Below, piece by piece: positions 1 through 10,040 of a stretch of 64,000 bases of DNA. The position numbers were made by a program, and so were the translations under genes. Source of the DNA: Corydoras sp. C115. Lineage: Eukaryota > Chordata > Actinopteri > Siluriformes > Callichthyidae. The stretch covers positions 25,001 to 89,000 of the forward strand of contig JAFMOC010000384.1 of assembly GCA_019802505.1 (NCBI GenBank). The letters run 5' to 3'. Below the pieces are notes generated by a model. That model was not told the DNA's origin. It saw only the letters and a program-made list of their open reading frames with translations, and searched no databases. Each line of letters opens with the position of its first letter. Within the stretch, counting starts at the first letter, position 1.

Positions 1-95
1 AAATCCAACAATATTTTCAAATATTTAAATTGTTTTAGTAATTATTATAATGAAAGTCTTTGTAAATTGTAAAATTAAGGGCAGAAAAGAATCTA

Positions 96-97
<2 letters not shown>

Positions 98-177
<80 letters not shown>
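98..177. repeat. (GT)n microsatellite
   Basis: An uninterrupted run of about 40 GT dinucleotides. The reading frame that crosses it is a low-complexity artefact. Confidence 0.97.
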
Positions 178-179
<2 letters not shown>

Positions 180-340
180 ATTCAGCGCTCATAAGAGTTG
201 AGACGGTTAACGATTTTGCTGGTATGAATATTGTATTAGAAATAATCACGATTATACGATTATTATGCAATAATGATCTTTATCAAGTAATTTTTTTTTC
301 TCTGCAATTACCACTTAATTAAATTTTTAATCATATGTGC

Positions 341-612
341 AATACTTTATAGTTATTGCTGTGCAGTCTGTTTTTCATATCGTCTCCCCTCTGTATTATA
401 TGCCATGTACAAAATTGAGTAGTTTTTTTTATTCTGTTTTTTTTTTTTTTGGTATATACAGATCTCTATTTATATTACATTTTTTCCTTTTTTAAAGTAC
501 TTCTTGTAATAGATACATTAGATGAATCTATAATTTCCCAATTACTGTCACTTCTGCTGCTGAGAAATGTGAATTTCCCCAACTGTGGGACCAATAAAGG
601 ATTATCTGATCT
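341..612 (+). repeat. LINE-like 3' tail ending in 'aataaaggattatctgatc'
   Basis: The stretch from about 545 to 612 (cttctgctgctgagaaatg, then tgtgggaccaataaagg) is a recognisable fish retroposon 3' end. A related piece lies at 28228-28322. It interrupts the dispersed element around it. No coding part is preserved, so the LINE clade is not assigned. Confidence 0.45.
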
Positions 613-701
613 TAAATGCTAGAAATCACAGAAACAACACATGGTTTCTTATATTTCTTATTTTTATTCATTATTCATTATCTTTCGTTTAATCCTCTTC
701 T

Positions 702-703
<2 letters not shown>

Positions 704-769
<66 letters not shown>
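704..769. repeat. (GT)n microsatellite inside V-SINE
   Basis: About 33 GT units replacing part of the SINE 3' region. Confidence 0.95.
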
Positions 770-772
<3 letters not shown>

Positions 773-878
773 GGGGGGTTCCCAATACCCATCCAGGGGA
801 CAACGTTTTAGGCGCTGTGCAGAAACACCCTGAACAGGGTGTCAATCTATTACTGGGCACACACTCACTCACTCACAC

Positions 879-881
<3 letters not shown>

Positions 882-939
<58 letters not shown>
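882..939. repeat. (CA)n microsatellite at the CA-rich segment of V-SINE
   Basis: About 29 CA units immediately after the SINE motif cacacactcactcactcac, which in other copies is followed by only a few CA units. Confidence 0.95.
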
Positions 940-940
<1 letters not shown>

Positions 941-1061
941 GGTTCAAGGTTAGCTTTCAGTTGACCTTGAAAATCAGTTTTGAGACTGCGCCGGCACATA
1001 TTGGTTATTTATTTAATGTAAACATGAAATAATAATACGATAACACAGGTCTTTTGCTGAA

Positions 1062-1065
<4 letters not shown>

Positions 1066-1117
<52 letters not shown>
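1066..1117. repeat. (TA)n microsatellite
   Basis: About 26 TA units within the dispersed AT-rich element. Confidence 0.95.
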
Positions 1118-1121
<4 letters not shown>

Positions 1122-1380
1122 AAATATTGAATACTTTAGTAAATACTTAAAATTCCCCTAAAGTACTTATTTTTAAAAACATTTTTTTTAGGACAAAGTA
1201 ACAAAGTAAAGTGTGCTGCAATTCGAACTTTTTTTTTTGTTCTGCCAATTAGTCTAAACTTCATTATACACGTTTTCCTTATGAATGTCGCCATGACGAT
1301 TTTGAGTCACTCTCACGATGAATTAATACTAACGTTTTTAATCGCAATTAATCGCAAAAACGATGAATTGTCTCATCCCT

Positions 1381-2290
1381 GCTCTACATACACCGTATTA
1401 TTGATATCCCTTCATTTCCGGTTAGTTTCTCCAAGCACCACAATCACGCGACCGTGAGCCCTTTATTAAACGCAGGGGTGCCTTTAATGACGGCACGGCT
1501 TCGTCCCGCGTAACCCAGAAGCCCCGCTCCGTGGCCGGCTCATCGGTTGTGACTGCCCCCGCACAGAATTTCATCCAATAAGATTAAATTATGATGCTGA
1601 GTGCCTCAGATATCCGTTACTGTCACCTTTCATTCGGCGCGAGGAGTAACGGAGAGTGAGGGCTCCCCCCTGAGTCCGCGCTCGGCGCCGCTGTGCTTCT
1701 AACGTTAAATATTCATGGAGACACAGAGCAGGACAGGTGAGGTGCATAATTGCCACATAATCCTGTCTCACAGAGACAGCCAGCGAAGCCATAAAGCTGT
1801 GTAGTATTAATATATCATCAGCCCCCTCCTCTGGGACGCATGCCTGCACGCCGCGGCGGCGCTCCGCTGCAGAGCCTCACCCAGCCATGCTAATGCAGGA
1901 GGAGCGGCGACGGCATCCGCAAGCTAACGAGTGGCTTCGGCCCTGGTTTACCGGTTCCGCATACTTGATGTGATTGCGCTCAGGTGACACCGATGCGTGA
2001 GAATCACCACCACGTTAATGTTTATTCACATTATTCATAAATCCTAAGGTCGTTGGGTGAGTTATGCCTCCCGTCTCGTCCTCATCACACGCCTCTGCTT
2101 CCCGACTTAAGAGCAAGTTATCTGTTTCCCCCGACGTGCCGATTGAGATGGAATGGCTGCTTCAGTGAGCTAATGCATTCACCATGTGACCGCACGCCGC
2201 CGCCATGAAATACATCATGATGTCGGTTAACTCCTCGCGCCGCGTAGAGAGAAGTTGGCGACAGATTTCAAACGCTGAGCTCTGGCGTTT
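1381..2290. other. Unique intronic block, CpG-containing, no gene seen
   Basis: Complex single-copy sequence with many CpG sites (for example near 1440-1530 and 1840-1960). No exon with conserved coding pattern and no recognisable repeat. It could contain regulatory sequence. Confidence 0.5.
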
Positions 2291-2395
2291 TAATAGGTCC
2301 CAGTGTGACGGGACTGGACAAGCCAATTGTATTCCACCAAACAGATTGGGGAAGGCCCATTCAACACCTTGGGGATGAACTAGAATGGAAATTTC
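2291..2395 (+). mobile_element. Tc1-like transposon remnant, left piece
   Basis: Words such as ggggaaggcccattc and accttggggatgaactag correspond to the part of Tc1-type transposase that reads HLWDEL-like in autonomous copies. The element is split by an L2 insertion and resumes at 3587. A second remnant of the same family lies at 29385-29500. Confidence 0.6.
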
Positions 2396-3278
2396 CAACA
2401 TAAGGAAGATCAGACCCTTCTTGACTGAACATGCTACCCGACTGCTTGTTCAAGCCCTAGTCCTATCCCGGCTTTATTATTGTAATGCGCTACTTGCCGG
2501 TATCCCAGCTTCCACAATCAGACCTCTACAACTAATTCAAAACTCTGCAGCCCAACTTGTGTTTAACCCCCAAGAGAACTCATGTCACTCCATTACTCAT
2601 TTCCCTCCATTGGCTTCCTGTAGCTGCTCGCATTCAGTACAAGTCACTGACTCTGGCCTACAGAACCATTTCTGGATCTGGCCCCTCCTACCTTCACTCT
2701 ATATTTCCAAAAGACACTCCGACTCGTTCACTTCGCTCCAGTGATGATCGCCGCCTGGTGGTTCCACCTCACCGAGGAGCTGATTCTCACTCTGTGGCGT
2801 TCACCACTGCAACATGGTGGAACGATCTTCCCAACTCTGTCTGTAAGGCAGAATCACTAAACAGTTTTAAGAAACTACCGAAGACGCATCTCTTTAACAA
2901 ATACCTGTTGTAAAGGGGCGTGGTAGCTCAGTGGTTAGGGCGTTGGGCTATCAATCCGAAGGTTGACGGTTCAAATCCTAGTTCCACTGAAGTTACCAAT
3001 GTGGGTCCTTGAGCAAGGCCCTTAACCCTCATTACTCCAGGGATGTTGTGATGAACCCTGTGCTCACCTTGTAAGTCGCTTTGGATAAAAGCGTCCAATA
3101 AATGACCAAATGTAAATGTAATGTAATGTAAATGTAAAAAAAAGGGGGGGGGCAAACAATCAGATTTGATGAATTTACAGTGTAGTTGGTTTTCTCCATA
3201 ACTTCTGACTTGTAATGTTCTCATTCGTAATTCGCTTTGGATGAAAGCGTCTGCTAAATGACTAAATGTAATGTAAAT
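2396..3278 (+). mobile_element. L2-type LINE, 5'-truncated 3' end of ORF2 plus 3' UTR
   Basis: About 2396-2912 encodes the C-terminal end of an L2-clade reverse-transcriptase protein. One frame reads ISNIRKIRPFLTEHATRLL and SRLYYCNALLAGIP. After a frameshift near 2565-2580, a second frame reads ISLHWLPVAARIQYKSLTLA, then WWNDLPNSV, and ends at a stop near 2911. The 3' UTR resumes after a nested SINE with ttacagtgtagttggttttc and the L2 tail gtctgctaaatgactaaatg. It is a dead copy: truncated, frameshifted and twice interrupted. A second 3'-end copy is at 18330-18600. Confidence 0.75.
2913..3137 (+). mobile_element. tRNA-derived SINE nested in the L2 3' UTR
   Basis: Begins with a pol III A-box-like gtggtagctcagtggttag and a B-box-like ggttcaaatcctagt. 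The body contains gagcaaggcccttaaccctc, and the L2-like tail is tcgctttggataaaagcg. Comparison with the other L2 end at 18405 (acctgttgtag then poly-A/poly-G) shows the L2 sequence is interrupted here. The tRNA-like head is not a functional tRNA. Confidence 0.7.
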
Positions 3279-3564
3279 CTTCCGCTTTATCCTCTATTAG
3301 GGTCGCGGGGGGGGGATGCCCATCCAGGGGAGAACATTTTGGGCGCTGGGCAGATACACCCAGGACAGGACACCAATCTATCGCTGGGCACACACTCACT
3401 CACACAGACACACTCTATATGGGGCAGTTTGGAGAACTCAATTGACTTGTTCCATGTTTTTGGACTGTGGGAGGAAACCGGAGAACCCGGAGGAAACCCA
3501 CGCAGATACGTGGAGAACATGGAAACTCCACCCAGATGGGGATTCGAACCGGGAATCCCCAGTG
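3279..3564 (-). mobile_element. V-SINE, minus strand, inserted in the L2 tail with TSD
   Basis: Runs from the tail side (cttccgctttatcctctatt) to the B-box region (gattcgaaccgggaatcccc), lacking the tRNA-like 5' head. It is bracketed by 3260-3278 and 3565-3584, which match (gactaaatgtaatgtaaat) apart from a one-base indel. Confidence 0.85.
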
Positions 3565-3586
3565 GACTAAATGTAATTGTAAATGT

Positions 3587-3775
3587 AAATGAAATTGCCA
3601 GCCAGGCTCTCTCAATGCTCTTCTGGATGAATGGGCTTAAAAATCTTTAAAATCTTGTCAGAAGGCTTCTCTGAGGAGCGAAAGCTGTTATAGCTGCACA
3701 GGAGGCCGGTGTGTCGTAAAGGCTTCCGAGGGTGTAATGCGTCCATGTAGCTGTCCCAAGACTTTCGTCCACGCG
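3587..3775 (+). mobile_element. Tc1-like transposon remnant, right piece and terminal inverted repeat
   Basis: Continues the element broken at 2395: gccaggctctctcaatgctc, ttctggatgaatgggc and gctgttatagctgca. It ends with the degenerate terminal repeat tgtcccaagactttcgtcca. The matching opposite end type appears at 21514 (tacactatggacaaaattg). Confidence 0.6.
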
Positions 3776-4097
3776 GTGAATGTAACAGATTAAGTGCATG
3801 GTACGTAAATGATCAGCAGGCGACTCCCAGGCGACTGCCGTTTGTAGGTGATCGCAACGCACATGAAATAGAACTAATGTGATGAGCTGTGTGCAATTAG
3901 AACATTCACATGGGTGCGTGGATAATAAGTGCGCTGGCAGATAATAACCCTGTTCACCTGTTTAAGTAAATAAATATATATATTTAAAAAAAACAGTAAA
4001 AGAACGAACTGCAAAGAAATCTGGTTCATTTTAACATCCACCAACAGAATGAGCTACAAAGACAGTGTGAGGAAATGTTTTTAAATCTACTAGTTAC
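3776..4097. other. Unique intronic sequence, nothing recognised
   Basis: AT-rich single-copy sequence; no gene or named repeat seen. Confidence 0.4.
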
Positions 4098-4190
4098 ACA
4101 TGGACTGTGGGAGGAAACCGGAGAACCCGGAGGAAACCCACGCGGACACGGGGAGAACATGGAAACTCCACCCAGACAGGGATTCGAACA
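4098..4190 (-). mobile_element. V-SINE core fragment
   Basis: A short minus-strand fragment covering only the central core (ggactgtgggaggaaaccgg) to the B-box (gattcgaa). Confidence 0.8.
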
Positions 4191-4243
4191 TTTCAGCACG
4201 TCTACAAGTCGTATATTTATTTTTTGCAAAGCATTTGAGAGCA

Positions 4244-4586
4244 TGGGCGGCGCGGTGGCTTAGGGTTTAGCAGGTTCTCCTCTCAGCGGGATTCCCAGTT
4301 CGAATATTTATCTGGGTGGAGTTTGCATGTTCTCCCCGTGTCTGTGTGGGTTTCCTCCGGGTTCTCCGGTTTCCTCCCACAGTCCAGAAACATGGATCAA
4401 GGTCAATTGAATTCTCCAAATTGCCCCATATAGTGTGTGTGTGTGAGTGAGTGTGTGCCCAGTTATAGATTGGCGTCCTGTCCTGGGTCTATCTGCCCAG
4501 CGCCCGAGACGTTCTCCCCTGGATGGGCATGGGGAACCCCCCCACAATCCTATTAGAGGATAAAGTGGATGATAATGGATGGATGG
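4244..4586 (+). mobile_element. V-SINE, complete reference copy with perfect TSD
   Basis: Full-length copy flanked by perfect 11-bp TSDs (atttgagagca at 4233-4243 and 4587-4597). Layout: tRNA-related head with A-box-like cggtggcttag and a decayed B-box (cagttcgaat); V-SINE central core with gtttgcatgttctccccgtg, gtttcctccgggttctccgg and cccacagtccagaaacatgg; a CA/TG-rich segment; a 3' region (tctgcccagcgcccgagacg, gatgggcatggggaacc, agaggataaag); and a simple (ATGG)n tail. At 343 bp it sets the reference length. V-SINEs are non-autonomous, copied by a LINE and transcribed by pol III. Confidence 0.85.
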
Positions 4587-4599
4587 ATTTGAGAGCAGA

Positions 4600-4601
<2 letters not shown>

Positions 4602-4643
<42 letters not shown>
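4602..4643. repeat. (CA)n microsatellite
   Basis: About 20 CA units directly after the V-SINE target-site duplication. Confidence 0.95.
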
Positions 4644-4648
<5 letters not shown>

Positions 4649-5192
4649 GCCATCACTGAATGTAAAGCAGGCCGTGCAGGTGTGCACCGATTTAAAACCG
4701 CGCTCAGTTAGACGAAGGCGTCCTTGTGACGCGAAAGGGCGTTTGCACAATGAGTTTTTCAAATGCCACTTTAAAGCACTGCCGCCAATTTCGGCGCCGC
4801 CCGCCCGCGGCCGTCCACGCTTTGTTTCCCGCGCCCTGCCCGCCCGCCTCCCGTCCTTGAATGAGGTCCTACACACGTCCTCCCGCTGCTCACGCGATGG
4901 TTCGCGTTTCGCCTCTCATTTGCTACACCTCACCCAAACTGAGCCACTGTCCCTCCTCGTCCCCCTGAGTCAGAGCGGGTGATCGATTACAGCGGTCCTC
5001 CCACATATTTCATAAGCGCCTCTCTCCCAGCTGAGCGAGGGGCGTGCGAGGCTGTTGAGTGGGAATTGCTTCTTTTGCTATATTTATCCTGCTTTCGTTC
5101 TCTTCTAAAAAGCCTGGAACAGCGTTGCATATCCTCCAGCGGCTCGCCGTCTCTGCTCACCAGAATCTCTCCCTGTTTCCCGTTCTCTTCTG
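4644..5192. other. CpG-rich unique intronic block
   Basis: Strikingly GC- and CpG-rich around 4690-4900 (for example ggcgccgcccgcccgcggcc) compared with the AT-rich surroundings. No SINE words. Both strands have open frames here, but they are explained by high GC content. It may be a CpG island, an alternative promoter or an enhancer; the sequence alone does not decide. Confidence 0.4.
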
Positions 5193-5193
5193 A

Positions 5194-5230
<37 letters not shown>

Positions 5231-5240
5231 ACACACACAC
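5193..5240. repeat. (CA)n microsatellite
   Basis: CA repeat with one TCAC interruption. Confidence 0.93.
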
Positions 5241-5434
5241 TCTGCAGAACCACCCACCCCACTCCCTACACCACACTGTCTGACAGCAAGCAAGGTTAAT
5301 TATGCACAACCACAGCTGAACTCCACTTTCTGCTCCGACGACAAAGCGAGCATGAGGGCGCCACCCAAAATCCAATTACAGCTCAAAATTCTGTTCTAAT
5401 AAAATAAACAGATGATGTTTTTACACAATTACAG

Positions 5435-5792
5435 CCATCCATCCATTAGCTTCCGCTTTATCCTCTACTAGGGTCACGGGGGGGGTTCCCCATGCCCATC
5501 CAGGGGAGAACGTTTCTGGCGTTGGGCAGATACATCCAGGACAGGCGCCAATCTATTACTGGGTACACACTCACTCACACAGACACACTCTATATGGGGC
5601 AATTTTTTGGGGGAGAATTCAATTGACCTTGATCCATGTTTTTGGACTGTGGAAACCGGAGAACCTGGAGGAAACCCCCGCGGACACGGGGAGAACATGG
5701 AAACTCCACCCAGATTGGGATTCAAAGCAGGAATCCCTAGTGCTGAGAGGAGAACATGCTAAACCACTAATCCTAAGCCCCTGTGCCACCCC
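5435..5792 (-). mobile_element. V-SINE, minus strand, near full length
   Basis: Tail (catccatccattagcttccg) through head (gccacccc) in reverse orientation, with a poly-G tract at 5479-5485. Confidence 0.85.
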
Positions 5793-5911
5793 AAAGTGAT
5801 AGTGATCTATTTTGCCTACTGTACTCACACACAGAGGAACGTGTCCTCCACACACATATATTCACACACAGGTGAAGTACACACACGTGGTGGGCCGCCC
5901 TGCATACTGCT

Positions 5912-5986
5912 TGACCTTGATCCATGTTTTTGGACTGTGGGAGAAAACCGGAGAACCCGGAGGAAGCCCACGTGAAACTGGGGAGA
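5912..5986 (-). mobile_element. V-SINE core fragment ending at a (TA)n tract
   Basis: Core words ttgaccttgatccatgtttt to ctggggagaacat, then cut by (AT)n at 5988-6007. It may be the 5' part of an element into which the next copy inserted. Confidence 0.7.
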
Positions 5987-6006
5987 ACATATATATATAT
6001 ATATAT

Positions 6007-6306
6007 ATTCATTCATTATCTCCCGCTTTATCCTCTATTAGGGTCGCGGTGGGGTTCCCCATGCCCATCCAGGGGAGAACGTCTCGGGCGCTGGGCAGAT
6101 AGACCCAGGACAGGGCGCCAATCCATCGCTGGGCACACACTCACACAAACACTCTATATGGGGCAATTTTGAGAATTCAATTGAGAATCCATGTTTTTTG
6201 GACTGTGGGAGGAAACCGGAGAACCCGGAGGAAACCCACGTGAACACGGGGAGAACCTGCAAACTCCACCCAGATTGGGATTCGAACCGGGAATCCCTAG
6301 CACTAT
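6007..6306 (-). mobile_element. V-SINE, minus strand, 5'-truncated
   Basis: Starts with (ATTC)n tail units and ends at gggaatccctagcacta; the A-box head is missing. Confidence 0.83.
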
Positions 6307-7150
6307 CCCTAATGGTATTTCTTGTGTTGTCACGTCAAGTTTACATACAAATATAAAATCCTTTTGGCTTCTTCGGGTTTGTGGGGGTGATAACAGCATG
6401 TGCTCAGTGCTCAGTATTCAGGGCCATATCTCTTGTTGGTTATATATGCCACTTCTTGTAGTTTCCCCCGTTTCGTGATGTTCTGCTACACAGCACACAA
6501 CCTCCGCGTTGGGCCAGCGGTTCATGGTTGGTCGTATGTCATGGGGCTATTAAAACGGACCAGGCTCGGTTAGCGTTATGTAACGATTGCTGCTTGTAAT
6601 AATTCATAACGGCGCTGCATAATTGAAGCGCAACAGCTAAATTGAAGGCGGCTTGTTGCATGTTAATTCGGTCGTGGCCGTGCCACCACTTTAACAAACA
6701 GCCTAACTGCTGACCCCGCCGAAGCCACTGTGTGTACTGCTGACACGTTAATATGCACGCTGCATATGCAAACACTACGGGCTGGATAAATATTTATACA
6801 TTATCCTGTTCTTCTAATGTAAACAGTGTTCTGCCATAACTAGTTTATTATGTAGGGTTAATAGTGTTATCACTACGGAATGTGCAAGTTTAATTAAAAG
6901 TTTTAATGTATTTCACTTACTCTGTAGAGCTGAAAGTATGTTCCAACTTATTTACACTCTCTCTCACACTCACACACCAATTTTTATGCATCATAGGAAC
7001 TTTAGATAGACCAAATATTAACAATAAACAAACCATAACTAAAGATTCAACATGATTATTTTAAAAAACTGTATAAGTGTTTTTGTGAGGACCAGCTTAC
7101 TGTCCCTATAATTAGATGAGGTCCCCACAAAGTGAGTGTTTAAACACATT
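6307..7150. other. Unique intronic block, possible conserved non-coding DNA
   Basis: No gene or repeat recognised. The segment 6540-6790 is complex, low-repeat sequence containing TAAT-type words and atgcacgctgcatatgcaaa, resembling vertebrate conserved non-coding elements. This is texture only; no alignment was possible. Confidence 0.35.
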
Positions 7151-7157
7151 TGTCATC

Positions 7158-7189
7158 TACATATATAAAATATATATATATATATATAT
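7158..7189. repeat. (TA)n microsatellite
   Basis: An imperfect TA run of about 30 bases at the start of the duplicated V-SINE block. Confidence 0.9.
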
Positions 7190-7385
7190 TGAGAGAGAGA
7201 TACAGGGTACAAGGGAGAACGTTTCGGGTGCTGGGCAAATACACGTAAATCTATCACTGGACACACACTCACTCACACAGACACACTCTATATGGGGCAA
7301 TTTGGAGAATTCAATTGACCTTGATCTATGTTTTTGGACTGTGGGAGGAAACCGTAGAACCCGAAGGAAACCCACACTCACTCAC

Positions 7386-7580
7386 TCACACAGACATACA
7401 TTCATTCATTCATTCATTATCTTCCGCTTTATCCTGTATTAGGGTCGCGGGGAGGTTCCCCATGCCCACTCAGAGGATAACGTTTCGGGCGCTGGGCAGA
7501 TACACCCAGGACAGGGCGCCAATCTATCGCTGGGCACACACTCACTCAAACAGGCGCACTCTATATGGGGCAATTTGGAG
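7386..7580 (-). mobile_element. V-SINE 3' half in duplicated block, copy 1
   Basis: (ATTC)n tail through caatttggag, where the block junction cuts it. Confidence 0.85.
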
Positions 7581-7581
7581 T

Positions 7582-7690
7582 GCCATCTTGTGGTGAAATT
7601 TTAACTGATTCGACTATCAGTCGACTATAGGGAAAATCAGACGAATCAGATTCGACTATGAAAATCTTTAGTTGAATACACCCCTAATTG
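7582..7690. mobile_element. DNA-transposon-like fragment (end 'gaatacacccctaa'), copy 1
   Basis: Contains ttcgactatcagtcgactat and ends gaatacacccctaattg, which looks like the terminal repeat of a non-autonomous transposon. Repeated almost exactly at 8329-8437. Confidence 0.45.
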
Positions 7691-7887
7691 AGAGAGAGAT
7701 ACAGGGTACAAGGGAGAACGTTTCGGGTGCTGGGCAGATACACGTAAATCTATCACTGGGCACACACTTACTCACACAGACACACTCTATATGGGGCAAT
7801 TTGGAGAATTCAATTGACCTTGATCTATGTTTTTGGACTGTGGGAGGAAACCGTAGAACCCGAAGGAAACCCACACTCACTCACACA

Positions 7888-8215
7888 GACATACATTCAT
7901 TCATTCATTCATTCATTATCTTCCGCTTTATCCTGTATTAGGGTCGCGGGGGGGGTTCCCCATGCCCACTCAGGGGAGAACGTTTCGGGCGCTGGGCAGA
8001 TACACCCAGGACAGGGCGCCAATCTATGGCTGGGCACACACTCACTCAAACAGGCGCACTCTATATGGGGCAATTTGGAGAACTCAGTAGACTTGATCCA
8101 GGTTTTTGGACTGTGGAAGGAAACCGTAGAACCCGAAGGAAACCCACGCAGACACGGGGAGGACATGGAAACTCCACCCAGATCGGGATTCGAACCGGGA
8201 ATCCCTAGTGGACTA
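7888..8215 (-). mobile_element. V-SINE in duplicated block, copy 2
   Basis: Minus-strand copy from the (ATTC)n tail to gggaatccctagtgg. The last bases are locally duplicated (gggaatccctagtggacta twice, 8198-8242). Confidence 0.85.
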
Positions 8216-8328
8216 GGGAATCCCGGGAATCCCTAGTGGACTAAACAAAACAAAAAAAGGTTTTCTTTTGTTAGAAAAACAAGTAAAATATACAAATATA
8301 TATATTTTTTAAAAACTACGCCCGTAGC

Positions 8329-8437
8329 GCCATCTTGTGGTGAAATTTTAACTGATTCGACTATCAGTCGACTATAGGAAAAATCAGACGAATCAGATTC
8401 GACTATGAAAATCTTTAGTTGAATACACCCCTAATTG
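8329..8437. mobile_element. DNA-transposon-like fragment, copy 2
   Basis: Near-identical to 7582-7690, with one or two differences (for example ataggaaaaat against atagggaaaat). Confidence 0.5.
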
Positions 8438-8644
8438 AGAGAGAGATACAGGGTACAAGGGAGAACGTTTCGGGTGCTGGGCAGATACACGTAAATCTAT
8501 CACTGGGCACACACTCACTCACACAGACACACTCTATATGGGGCAATTTGGAGAATTCAATTGACCTTGATCTATGTTTTTGGACTGTGGGAGGAAACCG
8601 TAGAACCCGAAGGAAACCCACACTCACTCACTCACACAGACATA

Positions 8645-8972
8645 CATTCATTCATTCATTCATTATCTTCCGCTTTATCCTGTATTAGGGTCGCGGGGGG
8701 GTTCCCCATGCCCACTCAGGGGAGAACGTTTCGGGTGCTGGGCAGATACACCCAGGACAGGGCGCCAATCTATCGCTGGGCACACACTCACTCAAACAGG
8801 CACACTCTATATGGGGCAATTTGGAGAACTCAGTAGACTTGGTCCATGTTTTTGGACTGTGGAAGGAAACCGTAGAACCCGAAGGAAACCCACGCAGACA
8901 CGGGGAGAACATGGAAACTCCACCCAGATCGGGATTCGAACTGGGAATCCATTGTGCTGAGAGGAGAACATG
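8645..8972 (-). mobile_element. V-SINE in duplicated block, copy 3
   Basis: Minus-strand copy from the (ATTC)n tail to gctgagaggagaacatgct. It shares the variant core gtagaacccgaagg with copy 2. Confidence 0.85.
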
Positions 8973-10025
8973 CTATATATCTGTCTATGTCTTTCTGTTT
9001 ATCTGGTATCTGTCTGTCTATCTGCCCGCCCATTTGTCCATATGTTGTCCCTCTATCTGTCTATCTCCACTAAATATGTCTACACACTTAATTTTGACTT
9101 CATGTCAAATGTGCATCGTTGTTTACTGCGCACGCTCCACCAGTCACGTTCCAAAGTTCTGTAAGCTGTATTGTAATTGTAATGGTGCCTTAAGGGCAAC
9201 TCGAGGTTTTGAGAGGAACTCGGGCTCTTTAATAAACACGGCGTCACACAAGAACCCAGAGTTCTTAAACTCAAAGCATGATTATGCATAGACGGTGACT
9301 TGGTGTGAAGATGGTACAGAACGCAGATGTTGTGAAGCATATAAAGAAGCCTCAACCTCAACCTCAGAGTAAAGCATGAAGTATGACATCAAACCTGCGC
9401 AACAAATACCACGAGAACAAAGACCAGCTGAAATCCACTGTGTTCGCATCAACCACGAAAGAGAACAACAATCCTCCTCTGAACAAGAACAAAGACCCAC
9501 TATATGATACGGCAAGGATGAAGCAGAACAAAAGAACACGTCCCGGCGAACGCATCCAGATGGTGTGCGATGGAGCGAAGCAAAGAAGTAAAGAGAACCA
9601 CGGAAGCCAAACCAGAACCTTTGCAGTAATGGCTGGATGGCCACATCACTGATGGCGTGCCTCAGAGAAGCTTGGGGTTGCGTTTCTCGTCATTGAAATG
9701 TCCGGGGTCCGTACCGGTACTTGCACTCGTGATGTTTCTGAAGCCGAGCCCTGGCCTTGTCTCTGTTTAGTGAATAAGCATCAGCCTGATCTGAGATGTT
9801 TGCTGGGCTACACTTACCCTGTCAGGCTGTTTGACAGTAACGATGAAGTGCAAAGCGAAGGGGGCATGTTGGAGACGAGAATAACTGTGACTACGGAAAA
9901 ATGGAAGACGACGTTACCATGAGGTCAGAGCTCCCAGAACACACGGTGCAAATTCACATCATGTTATGTGTTTCTTTTTCTGAAAATCTAGGCTGTGAGG
10001 TTATAATGTATAATGGAGACTCATT
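8973..10025. other. Unique intronic sequence
   Basis: Begins with a short (ATCTGTCT)-like run (8976-9066), then single-copy sequence. No exon or RNA gene recognised. Confidence 0.4.
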
Positions 10026-10040
10026 TGTCTGATATATCCT

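Larger units (their letters stand above)
665..940 (-). mobile_element. V-SINE fragment expanded by internal (GT)n and (CA)n
   Basis: Minus-strand V-SINE 3' half: tail-side words (attcattatctttcg), then the block catccaggggacaacgtttt and gggcacacactcactcactc. The element is interrupted by (GT)n at 704-769, and its natural CA-rich segment is expanded at 882-939. Confidence 0.75.
205..1380 (+). mobile_element. Dispersed AT-rich element with 'aatcgcgattaatcg' end, interrupted copy 1
   Basis: Pieces at about 205-340, 613-640 and 985-1380 match, in the same order, two other window copies (12210-13000 and 51688-52143). Shared words include aataatcacgattat, cttttgctgaatatt and the 3' end ctcatcc. 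Here the copy is split by a LINE-like tail (about 341-612), a V-SINE (665-940) and a (TA)n tract. The intact copy at 51688 begins with gggtgtgacgatta and ends with a rough inverse of it, so this is probably a non-autonomous DNA transposon. I do not recognise a named family. Confidence 0.5.
7187..8970 (-). repeat. Tandem segmental duplication carrying V-SINE pairs (three copies)
   Basis: Three copies of a block starting ttgagagagagatacagggt occur at about 7187, 7688 and 8435. Copies 2 and 3 share a 747-base period (gccatcttgtggtgaaattt at 7582 and 8329). Copy 1 lacks about 248 bases relative to copy 2, being cut just after caatttggag at 7580. Each unit holds a short SINE piece with the variant core gtagaacccgaagg followed by a longer minus-strand V-SINE. 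Confidence 0.85.

Noticed and set aside
50..322. Open frame of Cys-Val repeats over the GT microsatellite
   Set aside because: It is only a translated (GT)n tract with no splice or promoter support.
2385..2913. LINE reading frames as a host gene
   Set aside because: They match the L2 C-terminus, are frameshifted and truncated, and sit between transposon pieces.
2924..2996. tRNA-like sequence with A and B boxes
   Set aside because: It is the head of a retroposed SINE with an L2-type tail, and no proper acceptor stem is evident.
4244..4330. tRNA-like head of V-SINE copies as a tRNA gene
   Set aside because: Repeated dozens of times with the same downstream core, so these are SINE heads.
7814..8236. 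140-codon and similar frames over V-SINE copies
   Set aside because: The same peptide words (such as FGLWEETGEPGGNP) recur at dozens of SINE copies; they are translations of the repeat.
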